This document shows positions 1 through 9,058 of a stretch of 64,000 nt of DNA, in pieces. The stretch is from the NCBI RefSeq assembly GCF_017316305.2, contig NZ_CP147250.1, forward strand, positions 2,355,001 through 2,419,000. Reading direction: 5' to 3'. The notes beneath the pieces were generated by a model, which was given only the letters and a program-made list of their open reading frames with translations, did not search any database and had not been told where the DNA came from. This DNA comes from Enterococcus sp. DIV1094 (GTDB taxonomy: Bacteria > Bacillota > Bacilli > Lactobacillales > Enterococcaceae). Within the stretch, counting starts at the first letter, position 1; each line of letters opens with the position of its first letter. The position numbers were made by a program, and so were the translations under genes.

Positions 1-41
1 GATAAACCCTTCTGTAACTACCTCTTTAAGGAGATGATAAG

Positions 42-971
42 ATGTTCCAATACATTGTAAAAAGAATACTATGGTTGTTCCCGGTGTTGTTGGGGGTCAC
101 TTTTATTGTATTCACGATTATGTACTTATCACCTGGCGATCCAGTAACGATGGTTTTAGGTGAAGGAGCAACGCAAGAACAATATGAGGCAATGAGGCGC
201 CAAATGGGACTCGATCGTCACTTTATCGAACAATTTTTCCGCTATATCAGGAATGTGTTCATCGATTTTGATCTCGGTAGATCGTATGTTTCAGGACGAG
301 TGGTGCTTGACGAAATTCTTACTCGTCTACCGAATACGCTCAAACTATCGACGTGGAGTATTTTAATTGCTTCGTTGATCGGGATTCCGATGGGGGTCGT
401 ATCGGCGACTCGACCGTATTCAAAAATCGACAACGTCGTTATGTTCATTTCATTATTAGGCGTCTCAATGCCAACATTTTGGCAAGCCTTGTTATTGATC
501 ATTTTATTTACATCAACACTTGGCTGGTTGCCTGCAACGGGTTTTAGTAATTGGCAACAAATGATCATGCCTGTGTTTGCATTAGCCTCTTCTTCCATTG
601 GAAGCATTGCCCGTATTACTCGGTCAAGTATGATGGATGTTTTAGATCAAGATTATATTCGAACAGCAAAAGCTAAGGGAGTCGGCGACTCGACGGTGAC
701 GTTTCATCATGCGTTGAGAAATGCATTGATCCCTGTCGTGACGATCATTGGGCTGCAATTTGGCGCTTTGTTAGGAGGCGCAGTTCTAACAGAGACTGTT
801 TTCAGTATCAATGGGATCGGTACCTTGATGGTCAATGCGATCAGAACAAGAGATACGATGATCGTTCAAGGTGGGGTCCTGTTTATCGCATTTATTTTCA
901 CGTTGGTCAATCTATGTGTAGACATTCTTTATGCCTATATAGACCCACGAATAAAAACCTCATATGACTAA
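42..971 (+). CDS. oppB: Oligopeptide ABC transporter permease (OppB/DppB type)
   Basis: Inner-membrane channel subunit of a peptide importer. The 309-residue product has an N-terminal membrane segment (about residues 9-29), a run of further hydrophobic segments, and the cytoplasmic EAA-type loop near residues 186-230 (IARITRSSMMDVL, then YIRTAKAKG) that docks to the ATPases. Length and motif are typical of the OppB/DppB family. The ATG at 42 follows AAGGAG at 28-33. It is the first complete gene of a four-gene operon and ends 11 bases before the OppC-type gene. No substrate-binding protein (OppA) is in the window; it probably lies to the left or elsewhere. Family assignment is firm; peptide specificity is inferred. 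Confidence 0.93.
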   Translation: MFQYIVKRILWLFPVLLGVTFIVFTIMYLSPGDPVTMVLGEGATQEQYEAMRRQMGLDRHFIEQFFRYIRNVFIDFDLGRSYVSGRVVLDEILTRLPNTLKLSTWSILIASLIGIPMGVVSATRPYSKIDNVVMFISLLGVSMPTFWQALLLIILFTSTLGWLPATGFSNWQQMIMPVFALASSSIGSIARITRSSMMDVLDQDYIRTAKAKGVGDSTVTFHHALRNALIPVVTIIGLQFGALLGGAVLTETVFSINGIGTLMVNAIRTRDTMIVQGGVLFIAFIFTLVNLCVDILYAYIDPRIKTSYD

Positions 972-982
972 AGGAGGAAATT

Positions 983-1879
983 ATGTTTCTTAGAAAAAAT
1001 AATTTAGCAAAAACAGAATCGATTGCCGGCAAGTCTGAAGGATCTAGACAAGAGATTTGGCAAGCGTTGAAATCCAATCGACGTGCTATGTTCGGCTTAT
1101 TTTTTATCTGTTTATTGATCTTTGTTGCGATTTTCGCTGATTTTATTGCACCTTATGGAATGAGAGAGCAGGATCTTAGTAATGCTTTGCAGTCTCCCAA
1201 TCGTACGCATTGGTTAGGGACAGATGATTTAGGTCGTGATGTTTTGAGCCGACTGATTTATGGTACACGTGTCTCATTGACAGTTGGGGGTTGCTCGGTC
1301 TTGTTGGCTTTGTTTTTTGGCGGGATCTTAGGCGTACTATCTGGCTACTTTAGAGGTTGGATCGATACATTGATCATGCGGTTTTGTGATATCTTGTTGT
1401 CGATTCCCTCCATCTTATTAGCGATTGCGATCGTTTCTTCCTTTGGTTCAAGTTTAATGAATATGATTATTGCGATTGGTTTAGCGAATATCCCCATATT
1501 TGCTCGGATCATTCGAGCCAGTGTAATGTCTGTCAAAGAAAAGCAGTTTATTGAAGCAGGAACCGCGTTAGGTGCAAATGCCAATTTATTGATTTTCAAG
1601 CATATTCTGCCAAATGTGATGTCACCAGTGATTGTTCAAGCTTCAATGGGAGTTGCAACGGCGATCTTATCAGCGGTCGGCTTAGGCTTTATTGGTTTAG
1701 GGATGGAAGCTTCTGTAGCGGAGTGGGGAACGATGTTGAATTTTGGCCGTAGTTATATTCGTACGCATTCTTATTTAACGATCTATCCAGGAATGGCGAT
1801 TGTTTTGACAATCTTATCCTTTAATTTGATCGGAGATGGTATTCGTGATGCCATTGATCCGAAAATGAGAGAGAGGTGA
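983..1879 (+). CDS. oppC: Oligopeptide ABC transporter permease (OppC/DppC type)
   Basis: Second channel subunit of the peptide importer, 298 residues. A hydrophilic cytoplasmic N-terminus of about 30 residues precedes the first membrane segment (about 34-54), then comes the OppC-typical periplasmic stretch containing WLGTDDLGRDVLSRL, and an EAA-type loop around residues 175-215 (IIRASVMSVKEKQFIEAG). The ATG at 983 follows AAAGGAGG at about 970-977. The stop is followed directly by the next ATPase gene, so translational coupling is likely. It forms a heterodimer with the preceding OppB-type protein. Confidence 0.93.
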   Translation: MFLRKNNLAKTESIAGKSEGSRQEIWQALKSNRRAMFGLFFICLLIFVAIFADFIAPYGMREQDLSNALQSPNRTHWLGTDDLGRDVLSRLIYGTRVSLTVGGCSVLLALFFGGILGVLSGYFRGWIDTLIMRFCDILLSIPSILLAIAIVSSFGSSLMNMIIAIGLANIPIFARIIRASVMSVKEKQFIEAGTALGANANLLIFKHILPNVMSPVIVQASMGVATAILSAVGLGFIGLGMEASVAEWGTMLNFGRSYIRTHSYLTIYPGMAIVLTILSFNLIGDGIRDAIDPKMRER

Positions 1880-1885
1880 TTGGCT

Positions 1886-3313
1886 ATGGAAACTATTTTG
1901 CGCATCAAAAATCTAGAAAAACATTTTCCTATCAAGAAAAAAAATCCTTTTAGTATTGGGAAAGATTATGTAAAAGCCAACAAGGATATTTCAGTAGATA
2001 TCCTAAAAGGCGAGACACTAGGGATTGTTGGTGAAAGTGGCTGTGGCAAGTCAACATTTGGTCGTACCATCATCCAATTACAACGACAAACGAGCGGCTC
2101 TACTCTTTATTACGGAGAAACCTTAGAGGACTTTACACCTTTATATATGAAAAAAATCTATCAAGAACTTCCACAAAAAATGAAGTCTTTTGAGAAAGCA
2201 AGAAGTGTGATAGCTGAACTTGAAAATAAGCGTAGTAGAAATAGCTCAGAAGCGGATCATGTAACGGAGCAATTACGTCTAAAAAAGGCTGTTTTTGAAA
2301 ATGACTATGGCAATATGTTACGACTTGTAGGAGGATTGATTTTACACGAAGATCTAAAAAAAGTGAGTAAGACATTATTGGCTCACTATCAAGTGGCATC
2401 GAGTATTGCTAAAAGTAAAAGAAGTCTTACTTTCAACCAACAGAAACAATTAATGGGGGCATCTGTCGATCAGAAAGAAATTGACCGGATCGAAGAAACG
2501 CTTCAACAGCAACAAGAAGAGTTAGCGGTTATCAACCAAACAGTTTCACAACTGAGAAAAGAAGTAATGGGCAATAAAGATTTTGAGTACTTTGAGCAAC
2601 AGTTAGACTCAGGGATTGACCTTGCTAATTTAACTTCGAAGGAATCGCAAGCATTACGCAAGGATTTACAAATCATTTTTCAAGATCCATATTCCTCGTT
2701 GGACCCACGCTTGACTGTCGGGGAGATCATCGGAGAAGGACTATTGATCCATCAGTTTTTCAAAAATAAAAAAGATCCAAAGTATGAGGCGTATATCATT
2801 GATATTATGGAAAAATGTGGGCTGAAGAAAGAATTTATTGATCGATATCCACACCAATTTTCCGGTGGGCAACGTCAAAGGATCGGCATTGCAAGAGCAC
2901 TCGCTCTTAAACCGAAATTTATTGTTTGTGATGAGGCAGTCTCTGCATTAGATGTTTCTATTCAGTCGCAAATCATCAACTTGCTTCAAGAGTTACGTGA
3001 GGAACTTAACCTGACCTATTTATTTATTACGCATGACCTCGGTGTCGTGAGATTTATTTCCGATCGTATCGCAGTCATGTATTTTGGACATATCGTAGAA
3101 ATAGCACCAGCAAGCATGATCTTCAAAAATCCTGTCCATCCTTATACAAGACAATTGCTAAATGCGATCCCGACACTTGATGAGGATCAGCAGCAGTGGG
3201 ATCTTCAAGAAACCTACCCTGAGTTTGCCTTTTACTATTCAAAAGAGCAAGATACAGATCCCGATTGGGTCGAAGTAGAACCAGATCATTTTGTAAAATG
3301 CACATTAAACTAA
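1886..3313 (+). CDS. oppF: Oligopeptide ABC transporter ATP-binding protein (OppF type) with large coiled-coil insertion
   Basis: ATPase subunit of the peptide importer. Walker A GESGCGKST is at residues 49-57, Q-loop IIFQDP near 262-267, signature SGGQRQRIGIARA near 326-338, Walker B FIVCDE near 345-350. The C-terminal extension of the Opp/Dpp family (HPYTRQLL) is present. Odd feature: Walker A and the Q-loop are about 210 residues apart, whereas ordinary OppF proteins have about 60. The extra 150 or so residues (about 87-250) are charged and Gln/Glu/Lys-rich, with a coiled-coil look. The protein is therefore about 475 residues instead of about 320. An in-frame TTG lies at 1880, but GAGAGG at 1871-1876 is better spaced for the ATG at 1886. 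It pairs with the OppD-type ATPase downstream. Confidence 0.9.
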   Translation: METILRIKNLEKHFPIKKKNPFSIGKDYVKANKDISVDILKGETLGIVGESGCGKSTFGRTIIQLQRQTSGSTLYYGETLEDFTPLYMKKIYQELPQKMKSFEKARSVIAELENKRSRNSSEADHVTEQLRLKKAVFENDYGNMLRLVGGLILHEDLKKVSKTLLAHYQVASSIAKSKRSLTFNQQKQLMGASVDQKEIDRIEETLQQQQEELAVINQTVSQLRKEVMGNKDFEYFEQQLDSGIDLANLTSKESQALRKDLQIIFQDPYSSLDPRLTVGEIIGEGLLIHQFFKNKKDPKYEAYIIDIMEKCGLKKEFIDRYPHQFSGGQRQRIGIARALALKPKFIVCDEAVSALDVSIQSQIINLLQELREELNLTYLFITHDLGVVRFISDRIAVMYFGHIVEIAPASMIFKNPVHPYTRQLLNAIPTLDEDQQQWDLQETYPEFAFYYSKEQDTDPDWVEVEPDHFVKCTLN

Positions 3314-3422
3314 TGACAGAAAAGAGACAATCGATACCATTCGAAGTAGAAATAATCTGTGTGGCTGAAATCTTATAAGAAACTGGGTGGCATTGTCACA
3401 ACAGATTAAGAAGGAGGTTTGG

Positions 3423-4400
3423 ATGAAGTTACTCGAGGTAAATAATCTACACACCTATTTTGATACAAAACGTGGAACAGTCAAAGCGGTCAAAGGTGTT
3501 ACTTTTTCTCTTGAAAAAGGAAAAACGCTGGGCATCGTTGGCGAAAGTGGGAGTGGGAAAAGTCAAACTGCGATGTCGATCTTGCAACTCTTTCAGCGCA
3601 ATCAATACATTGCTGAAGGGGAGATCCGCTTTGAAGGTAAAAATATTCGGGATTTTTCAAAGAAAGAGCTTCTACAGATTCGCGGAAATGAGATTTCGAT
3701 GATTTTCCAAGAGCCAATGACGAGTTTGAATCCGGTTTTCACAATCAAAGCACAGTTGATCGAAGCGTTGAGGTTACATCAGGATCTAAGTAAAAAAGCA
3801 GCTTTAATGAGAGCGTATGAGTTGTTAGAAGCAGTCAAGATCACCGATGTCAATCGGGTGGCAAAGCAATATCCGCATCAGCTTTCAGGTGGGATGAGCC
3901 AGCGAGTGATGATTGCGATGGCGTTAGCTTGTAATCCGAAACTATTGATTGCTGATGAGCCGACGACTGCTTTAGATGTCATCATCCAAGCGGATATATT
4001 AAAGTTGATGGATGAGTTGAAAAATAAGCTAGGAACGAGTATTTTATTCATTACGCATGACCTTGGTGTCATCAGTAAAATGGCAGATGATGTGATCGTC
4101 ATGCATGGCGGAAAAATCGTAGAAAGTGCATCAATCGAAGACATTTTCAAAAATGCACATCATCCATATACACGTCGCTTATTAGCAGCGTTTTTAAGAA
4201 CGGATATCCAACAAAAACAATCTGAACCAATTGATTTTTATAATAAAGAAAATAAACGATTTGATTTCACAAATTTCAAAGCAACTGAATCTGTTGATCC
4301 TGATTGGGTAAAAGTCGGCGAAAACCATTATGTCGCAGCAAGTTTGAAAGAAATCGTACCCGATTGGGAGGACAGTCGAATGTACAAGCAAGAGAAATAA
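3423..4400 (+). CDS. oppD: Oligopeptide ABC transporter ATP-binding protein (OppD type)
   Basis: Second ATPase of the importer, 325 residues. Walker A GESGSGKSQ (residues 40-48, the Opp/Dpp form with Gln after Ser), Q-loop MIFQEPMTSLNP, signature SGGMSQRVMIAMAL, Walker B LLIADEPTTALD, and the Opp/Dpp C-terminal region with HPYTRRLL are all visible. The ATG at 3423 has a strong AAGGAGG at 3411-3417; the in-frame TTG at 3387 has no such site and is rejected. The 109-base gap after the OppF-type gene shows no terminator, so it is probably co-transcribed. A strong terminator follows at 4431. Confidence 0.93.
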   Translation: MKLLEVNNLHTYFDTKRGTVKAVKGVTFSLEKGKTLGIVGESGSGKSQTAMSILQLFQRNQYIAEGEIRFEGKNIRDFSKKELLQIRGNEISMIFQEPMTSLNPVFTIKAQLIEALRLHQDLSKKAALMRAYELLEAVKITDVNRVAKQYPHQLSGGMSQRVMIAMALACNPKLLIADEPTTALDVIIQADILKLMDELKNKLGTSILFITHDLGVISKMADDVIVMHGGKIVESASIEDIFKNAHHPYTRRLLAAFLRTDIQQKQSEPIDFYNKENKRFDFTNFKATESVDPDWVKVGENHYVAASLKEIVPDWEDSRMYKQEK

Positions 4401-4430
4401 GGATTTAGATACTATTTAATTAATAAAAAA

Positions 4431-4475
4431 GCCTCCACGAAAATGCAATGAGCAAATTTCGTGGAGGCCTTTTTG
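4431..4475. terminator. Rho-independent terminator, bidirectional
   Basis: A 12-bp perfect stem (GCCTCCACGAAA pairing with TTTCGTGGAGGC) is flanked by A-rich and T-rich runs on both sides. It lies between the ends of the convergent opp operon and PTS EIIC gene and probably serves both. Confidence 0.9.
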
Positions 4476-4533
4476 ATTGTCATTAAAAAAATGTTTGTTT
4501 CGACTTCAAAAATTAGCTTCTGATCTCGTCAAA

Positions 4534-5805
4534 TCAGACAACATCCATATCAGGTTGTTTATCTAAGATCATCAAGAACGGATACCAGATGACAGCGACG
4601 ATCACAAAATCGATGACTTGTAGCAAGCCGCCTAACCATGAGTTTGTAGCTAACACACCGCTCGCAATGATCGGTACTGTCCATGGAACGGAGACACCAG
4701 TTGGAGCGGGTACGATTCCTGCTGCCATCACTAGATAGTTGAAAGTTGTTACGACTAATGGTGCGACAACCCAAGGAATCAAGATCGTTGCATTCAATAC
4801 GATCGGCAAACCGAAAATGGCTGGTTCATTGACGTTGAAAATTCCTGGAGCAAGAGCTAAACGACCAACATCACGGTATTGTTTTTTCTTCAAAACAAAT
4901 GCCATCAATAGAACGACTGCTAAAGTCATCCCTGATCCACCGATTCCTACAGTGAATGTTTCCATAAATGGTTTCGTGATGATATGAGGCAATTCTTGAC
5001 CATTTTGGTAAGCTTCTAAGTTATCAAGCATCAACGTGTTCCAAATAGGGTCCATTACAGAGTTGACGATGATTTGACCATGAAGACCAAAGAACCATAG
5101 GAATTGTACAAAGAACAAAGCAATCAAAGTAGCAGGTAAACTACTTCCTAAACCAGTCAATGGTTTCTGGATGACTTCATAAACGACATCATGTAAGTTT
5201 GCATGGAAAACGCCAGTCATAACTGCATTGATGATCAAGAAAACAGTCAAAGTCACAACCGCTGGGATCAATGCAGCAAATGATTTTGTTACAGCTGGTG
5301 GGACACTTGCGGGCATTTTGATCTGCCAACCACGTTTTGTGATGCGGCAGTAGATTTCACCTGCGATGAAAGCAGCGATCATACCGATGAACATTCCTTT
5401 TGCGCCTAAGCGATCAAGAGTCAACACACCAGATACTTCTTCGCCACCGACAGTTGTCATGACGAAAGGCGTTAAGATCAAGAAGCTGGCAAATGAGACA
5501 GCGCCTCCAAAAATACCTTCAACATCATATGATTTAGATAAATAATAGCCAATACCAAAAGTAACAAAGACTGACATGATACTCATTGTTGCATTTTGCC
5601 CATTTCCAAATAAGCTTGATAGCGTTCCTTTAGTTGCATCACTAAAGAATGGTAAGTTATTGAAAACGACAACAATCGATCCGAACATTGTTAAAGGGAA
5701 AGATAACATAAATGCATCCCGTAACACTGTCAAGTAACGATTTTGCCCTAGAAGGTTCGCTAAAGGCATGATTTTCTGAGCTAGTTTATCCATAAAACCG
5801 TTCAT
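4534..5805 (-). CDS. PTS cellobiose/beta-glucoside family transporter subunit IIC
   Basis: Membrane channel of a sugar phosphotransferase system of the lactose/cellobiose/N,N'-diacetylchitobiose family (EIIC, CelB/LicC type). It has 423 residues with many hydrophobic segments, an N-terminal amphipathic MDKLAQKIMPLANLLGQNRY-like start, and the family motif region NEPAIFGLPIVLN near residue 335. The start at 5805 (MNGFMDK) is preceded by AGAGGTG on the minus strand; the longer reading to 5880 runs back across the cre-like site and is rejected. No EIIA or EIIB gene is adjacent, so these must come from elsewhere. It is divergent from a 6-phospho-beta-glucosidase gene, so an aryl- or di-beta-glucoside is the likely substrate (inference). 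Confidence 0.9.
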   Translation of the reverse strand: MNGFMDKLAQKIMPLANLLGQNRYLTVLRDAFMLSFPLTMFGSIVVVFNNLPFFSDATKGTLSSLFGNGQNATMSIMSVFVTFGIGYYLSKSYDVEGIFGGAVSFASFLILTPFVMTTVGGEEVSGVLTLDRLGAKGMFIGMIAAFIAGEIYCRITKRGWQIKMPASVPPAVTKSFAALIPAVVTLTVFLIINAVMTGVFHANLHDVVYEVIQKPLTGLGSSLPATLIALFFVQFLWFFGLHGQIIVNSVMDPIWNTLMLDNLEAYQNGQELPHIITKPFMETFTVGIGGSGMTLAVVLLMAFVLKKKQYRDVGRLALAPGIFNVNEPAIFGLPIVLNATILIPWVVAPLVVTTFNYLVMAAGIVPAPTGVSVPWTVPIIASGVLATNSWLGGLLQVIDFVIVAVIWYPFLMILDKQPDMDVV

Positions 5806-5826
5806 TTTATTCACCTCTATTATAAT

Positions 5827-5842
5827 TTGCAATCGATTACAA
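5827..5842. promoter_or_regulatory. Catabolite-responsive element (cre)-like operator
   Basis: The near-palindrome TTGCAATCGATTACAA matches the CcpA cre consensus (WTGNAARCGNWWWCAW) except at one position. It lies in the short divergent region between the EIIC gene and the 6-phospho-beta-glucosidase gene. CcpA repression is the simplest reading. A local LacI- or GntR-type regulator could also use such a site, but none is encoded nearby. Confidence 0.6.
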
Positions 5843-5958
5843 AATGAGTATAACTTCAAACTGGATAAATGTCTAGTCATTTATTTAAAAAGTATTGATT
5901 TATTTTTATGGTTTGGTATGATTACGTTATCAAAAGAAAATTAAGTGAGGGACAAAAC

Positions 5959-7356
5959 ATGACAAAATATGTATTTCCAGAAAATTTTTGGTGGGGTTCA
6001 GCTGCTAGCGGCCCGCAGACAGAAGGACGTGTTACAGGAGATGGCAAAGGAGAAAACATTTGGGATCATTGGTACGACTTGGAACCTGAGAAGTTTTTCA
6101 ATCAAGTAGGACCAAGCAAGACTTCTCAAGTGTATACGAAATATAAAGAAGATGTTGCATTGATGAAAGCGACTGGTCATAATACGTTCCGCACATCGAT
6201 CCAGTGGAGCCGTTTGCTTCCTAATGGTACAGGAGAAGTAAATGAACAAGCAGTGACTTTCTATCGCACGTACTTTGAAGAACTGATTGCACAAGGTATT
6301 GAACCATTCGTCAATCTTTTCCATTTTGATATGCCGATGCCTTTACAAGAAAAGGGTGGTTGGTTAGCAAGAGAAACTGTCGAAGCTTATGCTGAGTATG
6401 CCAAAACATGTTTTGAATTGTTCGGAGATCTTGTGAAGAAATGGTTTACGCATAATGAACCAATCGTACCTGTAGAAGGTGGCTACCTTTATCAATTCCA
6501 TTATCCTAATCATGTGGACTTCAAAGAAGCAGTTCAAGTAGGGTTCCATGAAAACTTGGCAAGTGCAAAGGCGATACAAATCTACCATGAAACAGGACAA
6601 GATGGAGAGATCGGTATTATCCTGAACTTGACACCAAGTTACCCACGTGATGAAAATAACGCTGAAGATGTGAAAGCTGCGGCAATTGCGGATGCCTTTT
6701 TCAATCGTTCATTCCTTGATCCAGCTGTTAAAGGTGAGTTCCCACAAGAGTTGATCGATATCGTTAAAGAATTGGATATCATGCCTGTCATGGAAGAAGG
6801 AGATTTGACGATCATCCAAGAAAATAAAGTGGATCTTTTAGGGATCAATTATTATCAGCCACGACGTATCAAAGCGAAAGAAACGCCAATCGACAAAGAT
6901 CGCGCACCATTACCAGATGATTATTTTGACAACTATGATATGCCGAATAAAAAAATGAATCCTTATCGCGGTTGGGAAATCTATGAAAAAGGTATCTATG
7001 ATATCTTGACAAATACGCGAGAAAATTACGGCAATATCAAATGTTTCATCTCTGAAAACGGCATGGGTGTTGAAGGAGAAGAGCGTTATGTCAATGAACA
7101 AGGAATGATTGAAGATGATTATCGCATCGAGTTTGTGACAGATCATTTAAAATATGTGCATCAAGCGATTCAAGAAGGCACAAATTGTTTAGGGTACCAT
7201 ATGTGGACTTGTATGGATAACTGGTCTTGGACAAATGCTTATAAAAACCGTTATGGCTTTATCGCGGTCGATCTAGATCAAGATGGTAAGCGGACGATCA
7301 AAAAATCTGGTCATTGGTTCAAAGAAGTAGCGGATAATAATGGCTTTGACGCGTGA
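5959..7356 (+). CDS. 6-phospho-beta-glucosidase (glycoside hydrolase family 1)
   Basis: Hydrolyses phosphorylated beta-glucosides such as cellobiose-6-phosphate in the cytoplasm after PTS uptake. The 465-residue product has GH1 hallmarks: N-terminal FPENFWWGSAASGPQTEG, acid/base THNEP (Glu near residue 167) and nucleophile ISENG (Glu near 366). Length is normal. The ATG at 5959 follows GTGAGGGAC at 5945-5953; the upstream in-frame ATG at 5908 lacks a site and is rejected. It is divergent from the EIIC gene around a cre-like site and ends in a strong terminator. The exact sugar is not visible from sequence. Confidence 0.93.
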   Translation: MTKYVFPENFWWGSAASGPQTEGRVTGDGKGENIWDHWYDLEPEKFFNQVGPSKTSQVYTKYKEDVALMKATGHNTFRTSIQWSRLLPNGTGEVNEQAVTFYRTYFEELIAQGIEPFVNLFHFDMPMPLQEKGGWLARETVEAYAEYAKTCFELFGDLVKKWFTHNEPIVPVEGGYLYQFHYPNHVDFKEAVQVGFHENLASAKAIQIYHETGQDGEIGIILNLTPSYPRDENNAEDVKAAAIADAFFNRSFLDPAVKGEFPQELIDIVKELDIMPVMEEGDLTIIQENKVDLLGINYYQPRRIKAKETPIDKDRAPLPDDYFDNYDMPNKKMNPYRGWEIYEKGIYDILTNTRENYGNIKCFISENGMGVEGEERYVNEQGMIEDDYRIEFVTDHLKYVHQAIQEGTNCLGYHMWTCMDNWSWTNAYKNRYGFIAVDLDQDGKRTIKKSGHWFKEVADNNGFDA

Positions 7357-7411
7357 TCGATCATTAAATAAATAAGAAACATCACTGAATAAATACGATA
7401 AATTGTTTGAA

Positions 7412-7457
7412 ATAAGGCGGAAAATCCCAAAATAAGATTTTCCGCCTTATTTTTTAT
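7412..7457 (+). terminator. Rho-independent terminator
   Basis: A long stem (AATAAGGCGGAAAATC with its complement) and a T-rich tail follow the 6-phospho-beta-glucosidase gene. Confidence 0.85.
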
Positions 7458-7494
7458 GTACTCGTTCACTCTTATTATGCAATATCCTTAAGAA

Positions 7495-7523
7495 TTGTCC
7501 TTCGGTTCTAATCGTGCTACACT
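7495..7523 (+). promoter_or_regulatory. Sigma-A type promoter of the universal stress protein gene
   Basis: TTGTCC at 7495-7500 and TACACT at 7518-7523 are separated by 17 bases. Transcription would start about 20 bases before the ribosome-binding site of the downstream gene, which excludes the longer reading frame beginning at 7495. Confidence 0.6.
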
Positions 7524-7548
7524 AAAAGTAAAGAAGGAGGCGGTTCCA

Positions 7549-7989
7549 ATGGTAGATACGTATAAAAATATTTTAGTAGCAATCGACGGTTCAGAAAAAT
7601 CAGAAAAAGCATTTATTGAGGCAATTGCCACAGCAAAACGCAATCAAGCGAAATTGCATATTTTGTATGTGAATGAGGTGTCAGGAAACTATTTTGGTGA
7701 TTTTGCTTTTGTCACAACAAGTTTACAAGAAGAATTAGATGAAGTGGCAGATAAACAAATGAAGGAACACCAAAATTTAGCGATCGAAAAAGGATTGACC
7801 GATATTAAAACGTATGTATTATACGGTTATCCAAAAACATTGATCGCAAACTTCAACGAGTCAGAAGAGCCGATCGATTTGATCGTCATGGGCGCGACTG
7901 GTTTGAACGCTGTCGAACGTGCATTAGTAGGTTCAACCACTTCTTATGTGGTCAACCATGCGCCATGTAATGTGTTAGTTGTAAAATAA
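7549..7989 (+). CDS. Universal stress protein (UspA family)
   Basis: Small cytoplasmic nucleotide-binding-fold protein of 146 residues. The N-terminus (YKNILVAIDGSEKSEKAF) and the C-terminal ATP-loop signature GATGLNAVERALVGSTTSYV followed by APCNVLVV match the ATP-binding UspA class. The ATG at 7549 follows AAGGAGG at about 7535-7541. It is monocistronic, with its own promoter and terminator. Its precise physiological role cannot be read from sequence. Confidence 0.92.
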   Translation: MVDTYKNILVAIDGSEKSEKAFIEAIATAKRNQAKLHILYVNEVSGNYFGDFAFVTTSLQEELDEVADKQMKEHQNLAIEKGLTDIKTYVLYGYPKTLIANFNESEEPIDLIVMGATGLNAVERALVGSTTSYVVNHAPCNVLVVK

Positions 7990-8060
7990 GTGATGTTGAA
8001 GCGAGGACTTCTACATGATCCTTGTAGGAGCAAGCTTTCCCATACGATTTATCTATTTAA

Positions 8061-8096
8061 GGGATGTCGCGTGACCCAACGCACATCCCTTTTTTT
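8061..8096 (+). terminator. Rho-independent terminator
   Basis: GGGATGT pairs with ACATCCC across a 15-base loop and is followed by a run of T. It ends the universal stress protein transcript. Confidence 0.8.
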
Positions 8097-8161
8097 GTTT
8101 TCCAACAGAAAATGCGTTAGGATAAAAAAGACAAACGTATTTCAAATAGGAGATGGATAAA

Positions 8162-8977
8162 ATGGAACAACAATATGTCCAAGTAATGACGATTGCTGGA
8201 TCAGATAGCGATGGAAGTGCAGGCATGCAAGCCGATCTGCATACGTTTTTTACCAGAAAGGTCTATGGAGTATCTGTTTTGACTGCTTGTGTAGCTGGGA
8301 ATTCTTATGGGATCGGTGCGAGTGTCCCTTTACCAACGGATTTTATCGACAAAGAGTTTGAACTGATCGCAGAGGATTATCAGGTCAAAGCAGCAAAGAC
8401 CGGGATGTTGGCGGATGCTGCATTGATCAATACAGTGGTCAAAAATGTTCAGAAGTATGATTTTGGTCCTTTAGTCGTTGATCCAGTGATAATGACGAAG
8501 CATGGCAACCAGTTATTGGAAAAAGAAGCATTGAGTACGTTGAAAACAGCACTTTTACCACTGGCGGAAGTAGTGACACCTAATTTTTATGAAGCGGAGA
8601 AACTGACGGGTCTCAAATTGAACACAGAAGAAGATTATGCCAAAGCGGCTCAAATTCTCCAAAAGATGGGACCTAAAAATGTTTTGATCAAAGGCCATCA
8701 TGCGAGCGATACAAACCAACAAACAGTCAAGGATTATGTTCGTTTGGCTTCAGGAAAAACATTTTGGTTGGAAGCTCCATTTTACGCAACCGATCGCATC
8801 AATGGCACGGGTGACTCTTTGTCTGCCTGTATTGCTGCTGAATTAGCAAAAGGTGAAACTGTTGAAGCAGCGATTCGTACGGCGAAACAATATGTCAATC
8901 AAGCAATCAAAGAAGAAATTTTTGTCGGACATAAATATGGCCCGATCAATCATTGGGCGGCTGAAGCGGTCGAATAA
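8162..8977 (+). CDS. pdxK: Pyridoxine/pyridoxal or hydroxymethylpyrimidine kinase (PdxK/ThiD family)
   Basis: Ribokinase-fold kinase of 271 residues. Visible are the N-terminal TIAGSDSDGSAGMQADLHTF, the internal VVDPVIMTKHG stretch, PNFYEAEKLTG, and the C-terminal anion-hole/catalytic motif NGTGDSLSACIAAELAKG. Gram-positive members of this branch phosphorylate pyridoxal/pyridoxine and sometimes HMP, so vitamin B6 salvage is the best guess; no thiamine genes are adjacent. The start at 8162 is preferred because TAGGAG at 8147-8152 is correctly spaced for it but abuts the alternative ATG at 8153. Confidence 0.87.
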   Translation: MEQQYVQVMTIAGSDSDGSAGMQADLHTFFTRKVYGVSVLTACVAGNSYGIGASVPLPTDFIDKEFELIAEDYQVKAAKTGMLADAALINTVVKNVQKYDFGPLVVDPVIMTKHGNQLLEKEALSTLKTALLPLAEVVTPNFYEAEKLTGLKLNTEEDYAKAAQILQKMGPKNVLIKGHHASDTNQQTVKDYVRLASGKTFWLEAPFYATDRINGTGDSLSACIAAELAKGETVEAAIRTAKQYVNQAIKEEIFVGHKYGPINHWAAEAVE

Positions 8978-8987
8978 GATGAAAGTA

Positions 8988-9054
8988 TGATGCGACAAAA
9001 CAAGCTGGACTGCTCAAAAATAGTTTGAGTAGTCCAGCTTGTTTTGTCGCATCA
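8988..9054. terminator. Long bidirectional terminator hairpin
   Basis: A nearly perfect stem of about 31 bp (TGATGCGACAAAACAAGC and its continuation) closes on a 5-base loop between the convergent pdxK and cls genes. Only one mismatch was seen. The length is notable, and the outer arm is unusually GC-balanced for a simple terminator. Confidence 0.8.
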
Positions 9055-9058
9055 AGGA

